Positions 59,514-64,000 of a stretch of DNA of 64,000 bases are shown here, piece after piece (within the stretch, counting starts at the first letter, position 1; each line of letters begins with the position of its first letter). The stretch is from Kitasatospora sp. MAA4 (lineage in GTDB: Bacteria; Actinomycetota; Actinomycetes; Streptomycetales; Streptomycetaceae). The stretch spans positions 1 to 64,000 of the forward strand of contig NZ_JARZAI010000030.1 in NCBI RefSeq assembly GCF_029893355.1. The letters are read 5' to 3'. The notes beneath the pieces were generated by a model that saw only the letters and a program-made list of their open reading frames with translations, did no database searches and had not been told where the DNA came from. A program made the position numbers and the translations under genes.

Positions 59514-60149
59514 TCAGCTGGAGGAGGAGGCGGGGGAGCCGCCCAGGGCGCGCAGGGAGAAGGAGACCAGGGCGGGGATCAGGTCGGCGGGGGCCCGGCC
59601 GTCCGCCAGCGGTCCGACCAGGGCCTCGCCGACGCCGCCGACCAGCAGGGCGGCGGTCAGCTCCGGGTCCTGCGCGGGCAGTCGGCCGGCGGCCACGCCC
59701 TCGGCGATCCGGGCGGCGATCACATCGCGGAACGCCCGGCGGAAGACCAGGCGTTCGGCCTCCACCTCGGCGTCCACCGGCTCGGCGAGCAGCGCGTACG
59801 CCAGCCGTGGCGCGCCGAGCGCCCGTCCGGCGAAGGTGCCGATCACCGAGGCGACCTGGGCGTGCAGGTCGCCCTCGAAGGCGGCCGCGTCGCGCACGGC
59901 CGCGACCTCCCGGCCGACCACCGACCGGAACAGCTCGGCGACCAGCTCGGCCTTGCTGCGGAAGGACCGGTACACGCTGCCGGTGGCGATCCCGGCCCGC
60001 TCCGCGACGGCGGCCACCGAGCAGGCGGCGTAGCCGCGTTCGGCGAGCAGTTCGATCGCGGCAGTGAGCACGGTCTCGCGCTGCGCGTCGAGCCGGGCTT
60101 GTACGGCAGGCGTTTTCCGGTAGGCCACGGCAAGAAGTGAAGCAGTCAT
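59514..60149 (-). CDS. TetR-family transcriptional repressor
   Basis: Up to 211 aa. N-terminal helix-turn-helix RETVLTAAIELLAERGYAAC then VAAVAERAGIATGSVYRSFR and SKAELVAELF; the rest is an all-helical ligand domain. It probably represses itself and the AurF-like oxygenase gene behind it. The annotated ATG 60149 lies inside the predicted -10, so GTG 60128 (VAYRKTPAVQ) is a strong alternative, shortening the protein by 7 residues. Confidence 0.92.
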   Translation of the reverse strand: MTASLLAVAYRKTPAVQARLDAQRETVLTAAIELLAERGYAACSVAAVAERAGIATGSVYRSFRSKAELVAELFRSVVGREVAAVRDAAAFEGDLHAQVASVIGTFAGRALGAPRLAYALLAEPVDAEVEAERLVFRRAFRDVIAARIAEGVAAGRLPAQDPELTAALLVGGVGEALVGPLADGRAPADLIPALVSFSLRALGGSPASSSS

Positions 60150-60177
60150 TCAGAGCTTCAGCAAGACTCTGTGTCAA
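60138..60177 (-). promoter_or_regulatory. Promoter and TetR-type operator of the TetR/AurF unit
   Basis: Exact TTGACA on the minus strand (60177-60172), then 17 bp and TCTGAA (60154-60149). The dyad TGAAGC-N11-GCTTCA (60138-60143 and 60155-60160) covers the -10 and start site, ideal for repression by the TetR protein encoded directly downstream. Confidence 0.6.
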
Positions 60178-60228
60178 TAAGACCGCCCCCCAATTGCCGG
60201 CCGGTCTCTGGATTCGTCGGACACAGCA

Positions 60229-60262
60229 GCGGCGCCTGTGCACCGAGGTGCGCAGGCGCCGC
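60229..60262 (-). terminator. Terminator of the egt operon
   Basis: Arms 60229-60244 and 60247-60262 form a 16-bp stem with a 2-nt loop and one mismatch. It lies 17 bp after the egtD stop. Confidence 0.75.
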
Positions 60263-60279
60263 CTGTCAGGAGGGGAGGA

Positions 60280-61257
60280 TCAGCCGATCGGCTGGGCCAG
60301 CGAGAGGCCGAACCGTCCCTCGGGGTCGGTCCACCAGTGGGTCAGTGCGAAACCGGCCGCGGCCAGCTCCCGTTCGACCCGCTCGCGGCGGAACTTCGCC
60401 GAGATCTCGGTGCGCAACTCCTCGCCCGCGGCGAAGTGCACCGCCAGGTCCAGCGCCGGGATCTTCACGGTCTGGTCCTCGCGGGAGCGCAGCCGCATCT
60501 CGATCCACTCCTGCTCGGCGTCCCAGTGGGAGACGTGCTCGAAGGCCTCCGGGTCGAAGGTGGCGTCCAGTTCGCGGTTCACCACGTTGAGCACGTTCTT
60601 GTTGAACTCCGCCGTCACCCCGGCCGCGTCGTCGTAGGCGGCGACCAGCACGGCCGGGTCCTTCACCAGGTCGGTGCCGAGCAGCAGTGCGTCGCCGGGT
60701 GCCAGTTCGGCCCGCAGCGCGGACAGGAAGACGGCGCGCTCGGCGGGCAGCAGGTTGCCCAGCGTGCCGCCGAGGAAGGCCACCAGCTTGGGGGAGTTCA
60801 CCGCATGCGGCAGGTCGAGGCTGGCGGTGAAGTCCGAGACCACCCCATGGACGGCCAACTCAGGGTATTCCTTGACCAGTTGCTCGCCGGCCTCCTGGAG
60901 GGCGCTCTCGCTGACGTCCACCGGGACGTAGCTCTCCAGGGTGCCCAGCGCGTGCAGCCCGTCCAGCAGCAGTCTGGTCTTCTCCGAGGAGCCCGATCCC
61001 AGTTCGACGACGGTGCGGGCCTTGGTGATCGCGGCGATCTCCTCGGCCCGGGCGGTCAGGATGGCCCGCTCGGCACGGGTCGGGTAGTACTCGGGCAGCC
61101 GGGTGATCTCCTCGAAGAGCTCACTGCCCCGGCTGTCGTAGAACCACTTCGGTGGCAGCCACTTCGGGTCGGCGGTCAGTCCGTGGCGGACGTCCTCGCG
61201 CAGCGCGCGGGCGAAGTGGTCGGCGGGCAGTAGCCGGGTGAACTCGAAGGCGGTCAT
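60280..61257 (-). CDS. egtD: L-histidine N-alpha-methyltransferase (ergothioneine)
   Basis: 325 aa. Makes hercynine by trimethylating the amino group of histidine with SAM. KWLPPKWFYDSRGSELFEEI is the family signature opening, VVELGSGSSEKTRLLL the SAM loop, then VPVDVSESAL and LVAFLGGTLGNLLPAERAVF. Residues near FNKNVLNVVNRELDATF form part of the histidine pocket. ATG 61257 overlaps the egtC stop (TGATG). Last gene of egtABCD; a terminator follows. Confidence 0.96.
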   Translation of the reverse strand: MTAFEFTRLLPADHFARALREDVRHGLTADPKWLPPKWFYDSRGSELFEEITRLPEYYPTRAERAILTARAEEIAAITKARTVVELGSGSSEKTRLLLDGLHALGTLESYVPVDVSESALQEAGEQLVKEYPELAVHGVVSDFTASLDLPHAVNSPKLVAFLGGTLGNLLPAERAVFLSALRAELAPGDALLLGTDLVKDPAVLVAAYDDAAGVTAEFNKNVLNVVNRELDATFDPEAFEHVSHWDAEQEWIEMRLRSREDQTVKIPALDLAVHFAAGEELRTEISAKFRRERVERELAAAGFALTHWWTDPEGRFGLSLAQPIG

Positions 61258-62027
61258 CAGGAGTTGTCCTCTCGAATCGGGTCAGCACGGTCCAGCGGGC
61301 GGATGCTCACCGCGTCCGGGGTGGCCAGCAGCAGCGAGTGGTCGGGCACCGGGACCCAGCCGGGCCCGTCGTCGCTCGGCTCGGAGGCGACCAGCACCGA
61401 GCGGCCGCGCTCCAGGCGGTGGAACAGGGTGTCGCCCCAGGTGGTCGCGGCGATCACATGGCCGTTGGTGATCAGCAGGTTGAGGCGCGCGTCGGTGTGC
61501 CGGGCGACGTCCTGGACCGTGCCGGCCAGCGCCTCGGCCGGCTGCTGTCCGGTGCGCAGCCGGTGTGTGAGCAGCGCCCAGACCAGCGCGGAGTCGCAGC
61601 GCGCGGCCAGCGAGAGCAGGTCGGCCGGCGGCAGCAGCGCGGCCAGCGGGCCGAGCGCGTCCGGCCAGCCGCTCAGCGCGCCGTTGTGGCTGAAGAGCCA
61701 ACTGCCGTCCGCGTACGGCGCGGCGGCGGCCTCGCCCGCCGCGGTGCCGGCCGTCGCGGAGCGGACGGCGGCCAGCAGGGCCCGGGTGTGCACCACCCGG
61801 GCCAGCTCCGGCAGGTTCTCGTCGGCCCAGATCGGCCCGGCGCGGCGGTAGCGGGCGGGGACGGGGTCGCCGTCGGCGTACCAGCCCAGGCCGAAGCCGT
61901 CGGCGTTGACCGTCCCGTACCGCTGCATTCGGGGTGCCCAGGACTGCCGGTACAGCCCGAACTGCGGTTCGAGCACCAGTTCGGCTATGGGCACGGGGGC
62001 GCCCAGGTAAGCGAGATGACGGCACAT
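61257..62027 (-). CDS. egtC: Gamma-glutamyl-hercynylcysteine sulfoxide amidohydrolase
   Basis: 256 aa, class II glutamine-amidotransferase fold. The N-terminal Cys2 nucleophile after the initiator Met (MCRHLAYLGAP) is diagnostic, as is NADGFGLGWYADG and WLFSHNGALSGW. Removes the glutamyl group from the EgtB product. ATG 62027 overlaps the egtB stop by one base (TGATG), and its own stop overlaps the egtD start likewise. Confidence 0.95.
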   Translation of the reverse strand: MCRHLAYLGAPVPIAELVLEPQFGLYRQSWAPRMQRYGTVNADGFGLGWYADGDPVPARYRRAGPIWADENLPELARVVHTRALLAAVRSATAGTAAGEAAAAPYADGSWLFSHNGALSGWPDALGPLAALLPPADLLSLAARCDSALVWALLTHRLRTGQQPAEALAGTVQDVARHTDARLNLLITNGHVIAATTWGDTLFHRLERGRSVLVASEPSDDGPGWVPVPDHSLLLATPDAVSIRPLDRADPIREDNS

Positions 62028-63400
62028 CAGGCATCGGCTCCGAGGCTGCGGGCGGTGCGGAAGCCGGAGAATATCTGCCGCCGCACCGGGTGGTCCCAGT
62101 TGCGGAAGGTGCCGCGGCAGGCCACCGGGGCGACCGCGAAGCTGCCGCCGCGCAGCACCTTGTACGGCGCCGGCTTGCCGGGCTCGGCGAAGAACACCTC
62201 GGAGTACTCCCGGTACGGCCAGGCCCTGAAGCCCGGGTAGGGCGCGAAGTCGCTCGACGTCCACTCCCAGACGTCACCGATCAACTGCCGTGCCCCGTAC
62301 GGGGACGCGCCCTGCGGGTAGCTGCCGACCGGGGCCGGCTGGAGGTGGCGCTGGCCGAGGTTGGCGTGCTCGGGCCCCGGCGCCGCGTCGCCCCAGGGGA
62401 AGCGGCGGGTGCGGCCGGTGGCCGGGTCGTGCCGGGCGGCCTTCTCCCACTCCGCCTCGGTGGGCAGCCGGCGGCCGGCCCAGCGCGCGTAGGCGTCCGC
62501 CTCGTACCAGGTGACGTGCAGGACGGGCTCGTCGGGCGGCACCGGCTCGGTGCGGCCGAAGCGGCGGCGCAGCCACTGGCCGTCCTCGCGCGACCAGAAC
62601 AGCGGTGCGGTGAGCCCGGCGTCCATCCGGTGCTGCCAGCCGGCCGGGGTCCACCAGCGCGGGTTGTGGTAGCCGCCGTCGTCGATGAACAGCTGGTAGG
62701 CCGCGTTGCTCACCGGCGTGGTGTCCAGCGCGAAGGCGGGCAGGTACACCTCGTGCGCCGGGCGCTCGTTGTCCAGCGCCCACGGCTCGGTGTCCGTTCC
62801 CATGGTGAACGGCCCTGCGGGCACCACGACTTCGGACGGCCAGTCGGCGTGGGTCGGGGCCGGCGGGGTGGGCGCGGCGAGCGCGGCGGCGCCGGAGCGC
62901 AGCTGATGGGTGATCAGCATGGTCTCGTCGTGCTGCTGTTCGTGCTGGGCGATCAGGCCGAAGGCGAATCCGGCCTGAAGCAGCGGCGGGCCGGCCAGTT
63001 CGACCCCGGCCAGCAGGTCGAGCACCCGGCCGCGGACCTCGTGCGCGTAGGCCCGGGCCTCGGTGGGCGGCAGCAGCGGAAGCCTCGGCCGCTCGGCGCG
63101 CGGGTGCTCGAAGGCGTCGTAGAGCTGGTCGATCTCGGGGTGCATCGGGTCGCGGCCGCCCACGTTGCGCAGCAGCCAGAGCTCCTCCTGGTTGCCGATG
63201 TGCGCCAGGTCCCAGACCAGCGGCGACATCAACAGGGAGTGCTGGGCGGTGAGTTCACCGTCGTCCACGCAGTCGGTCAGGCCGCTGGTGCGCTCCCGGG
63301 CGGCCAGCAGCTCGGTGGCGATGGCCTCCCGCAGCTGCTCGTCGGTGAGTTCCGTTATCGGGGTGTGTTCGGTCATGGTGGTGGGGTCGGGGTTCAGCAC
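62027..63400 (-). CDS. egtB: Hercynine oxygenase (sulfoxide synthase)
   Basis: 457 aa. A DinB-like N-terminal part with iron His ligands in WDLAHIGNQE and AQHEQQHDETM (HxxxH), and a C-terminal formylglycine-generating-enzyme-like lectin fold (VPAGPFTMGTDTEPWALDNE to RGGSFAVAPVACRGTFRNWD). It joins hercynine to gamma-glutamylcysteine with O2 and non-heme iron. GTG 63400 is chosen because GGAGG lies 7 nt upstream and it overlaps the egtA stop by 7 bp; ATG 63376 has no SD. Confidence 0.95.
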   Translation of the reverse strand: MLNPDPTTMTEHTPITELTDEQLREAIATELLAARERTSGLTDCVDDGELTAQHSLLMSPLVWDLAHIGNQEELWLLRNVGGRDPMHPEIDQLYDAFEHPRAERPRLPLLPPTEARAYAHEVRGRVLDLLAGVELAGPPLLQAGFAFGLIAQHEQQHDETMLITHQLRSGAAALAAPTPPAPTHADWPSEVVVPAGPFTMGTDTEPWALDNERPAHEVYLPAFALDTTPVSNAAYQLFIDDGGYHNPRWWTPAGWQHRMDAGLTAPLFWSREDGQWLRRRFGRTEPVPPDEPVLHVTWYEADAYARWAGRRLPTEAEWEKAARHDPATGRTRRFPWGDAAPGPEHANLGQRHLQPAPVGSYPQGASPYGARQLIGDVWEWTSSDFAPYPGFRAWPYREYSEVFFAEPGKPAPYKVLRGGSFAVAPVACRGTFRNWDHPVRRQIFSGFRTARSLGADA

Positions 63401-64000
63401 GGCGTTGCCTCCTGAGGCGCGGGGCGCCGGTCCGCGCCGGACGGATCGAGCAGGTCGTCGGCCGGACATCGGCCGCGGGCGGTGTAGCGGTCCACGAAGT
63501 CGGCGACCTTGTTGCGCAGTTGCTCGCTGGCGCCGAGCCCGGGCAGCGCGGCGTCGGCGGCGGCGAAGCAGGCCAGCGCGGCACGCCGCAGCACCGGATC
63601 GTCCACTGCCCGGGTGGCCGCCCGGCTCCAGGCGGCGCCGCGCGGTCCGGGCTCCTCGGCGGTCCGGGCGAGCGGCTCCAGCGCCTCGTGGGCGGCGTCG
63701 GCGGCACGCGGGTCCTCGAAGAGCGCGGTGGTGAGCGCGGTCGTCACCATCCAGCCGTCGCCGGGCTGGGCGTCGATCATGCGCAGTTCGAGGTAGCCGT
63801 GCGGGCGCACCGGGGGGAACAGGGTGGTGATGTGGTAGTCGAGATCGGCCACCGTCGGACGCTGCCCGGCGGGCCGGCGCAGCCAGTCCCGGAAGGTCAG
63901 GCCGGCCGGCGCGTTCCACGGCAGACCGTCGGCCCGGCGCATGCAGAGCACGTCGGCGTCCAGCACGTAGCGGGCCCAGGAGGCCCGCGGGTCGCCGTCC
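63394..64000 (-). CDS. egtA: Ergothioneine-pathway glutamate--cysteine ligase, 5' end outside window
   Basis: The C-terminal 201 codons are present. LTFRDWLRRPAGQRPTVADL then DYHITTLFPPVRPHGYLELR and AQPGDGWMVTTALTTALFED match the glutamate-cysteine ligase family 2 used for ergothioneine. It makes gamma-glutamylcysteine, the sulfur donor for EgtB. The frame stays open to the window edge and the start is missing. First gene of the egtABCD group; no egtE (sulfoxide lyase) gene is seen here. Confidence 0.92.
   Translation of the reverse strand, partial: DGDPRASWARYVLDADVLCMRRADGLPWNAPAGLTFRDWLRRPAGQRPTVADLDYHITTLFPPVRPHGYLELRMIDAQPGDGWMVTTALTTALFEDPRAADAAHEALEPLARTAEEPGPRGAAWSRAATRAVDDPVLRRAALACFAAADAALPGLGASEQLRNKVADFVDRYTARGRCPADDLLDPSGADRRPAPQEATPC

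Overview
The window comes from a high-GC actinomycete, almost certainly a member of the Streptomycetaceae. The evidence is very strong third-position G/C, frequent GTG and TTG starts, dense GTGA/ATGA/TGATG overlaps between operon genes, an XRE-DUF5753/DUF397 regulator locus, a rare TTA codon, several likely leaderless promoters, and an ergothioneine (egt) cluster. It reads as chromosomal DNA. The only mobile DNA is the right end of an IS30-family element at the left edge. I found no rRNA, tRNA, CRISPR array or phage module.

Layout, left half. 1-1070: the IS end, a histidine-kinase remnant cut by it, and its NarL-type response regulator. 1.1-6.1 kb: membrane protein, quinone oxidoreductase, GNAT acetyltransferase, then a MarR/ABC ATPase/ABC-2 permease operon. 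6.1-10.5 kb (minus): DUF4129/membrane protein/MoxR ATPase/DUF58/membrane protein operon. 10.7-14.1 kb: MacB/FtsX-type ABC exporter. 14.3-16.1 kb: a fusion of an Mrr-like nuclease domain with a TerD domain. 16.2-20.6 kb: succinate dehydrogenase sdhCAB with a divergent LysR gene. 20.5-23.8 kb: histidine kinase with no neighbouring regulator, HIT protein, cytochrome P450. 24.0-27.0 kb: DUF6879 protein and XRE-DUF5753 regulator, then a 37-aa peptide ORF and an odd composite methyltransferase ORF; a 15-bp element is shared by both transcription units. 27.1-31 kb: glutathione peroxidase, D-2-hydroxyacid dehydrogenase, a neprosin-type peptidase with a TTA codon, a beheaded XRE-DUF5753 gene and an intact DUF397 gene.

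Layout, right half. 31-36.8 kb: secreted ricin-lectin/phosphoesterase, DUF2252 protein, two unassigned proteins. 36.9-45.7 kb: class A penicillin-binding protein, small proteins, S9 peptidase, argS, FAD oxidoreductase. 45.7-49.5 kb (minus): OmpR-type two-component pair followed by a remarkable ECF sigma factor fused through a membrane segment to an extracellular CAP domain. 49.9-54.6 kb: glycosyltransferase plus polysaccharide deacetylase, metallophosphoesterase, second P450, DUF1990 protein. 54.7-58.6 kb: two-RCK channel-like protein and a NarL-type two-component pair. 58.6-60.1 kb: AurF-like diiron oxygenase with a TetR repressor. 60.3-64 kb: egtABCD for ergothioneine, egtA running off the edge.

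Most promising for novelty are the sigma-CAP fusion, the peptide/methyltransferase locus with its shared operator, the neprosin next to a beheaded regulator, and the nuclease-TerD fusion. Start codons were chosen from Shine-Dalgarno (SD) spacing, overlaps and family ends. Family names come from recognition of sequence motifs, not from database searches.
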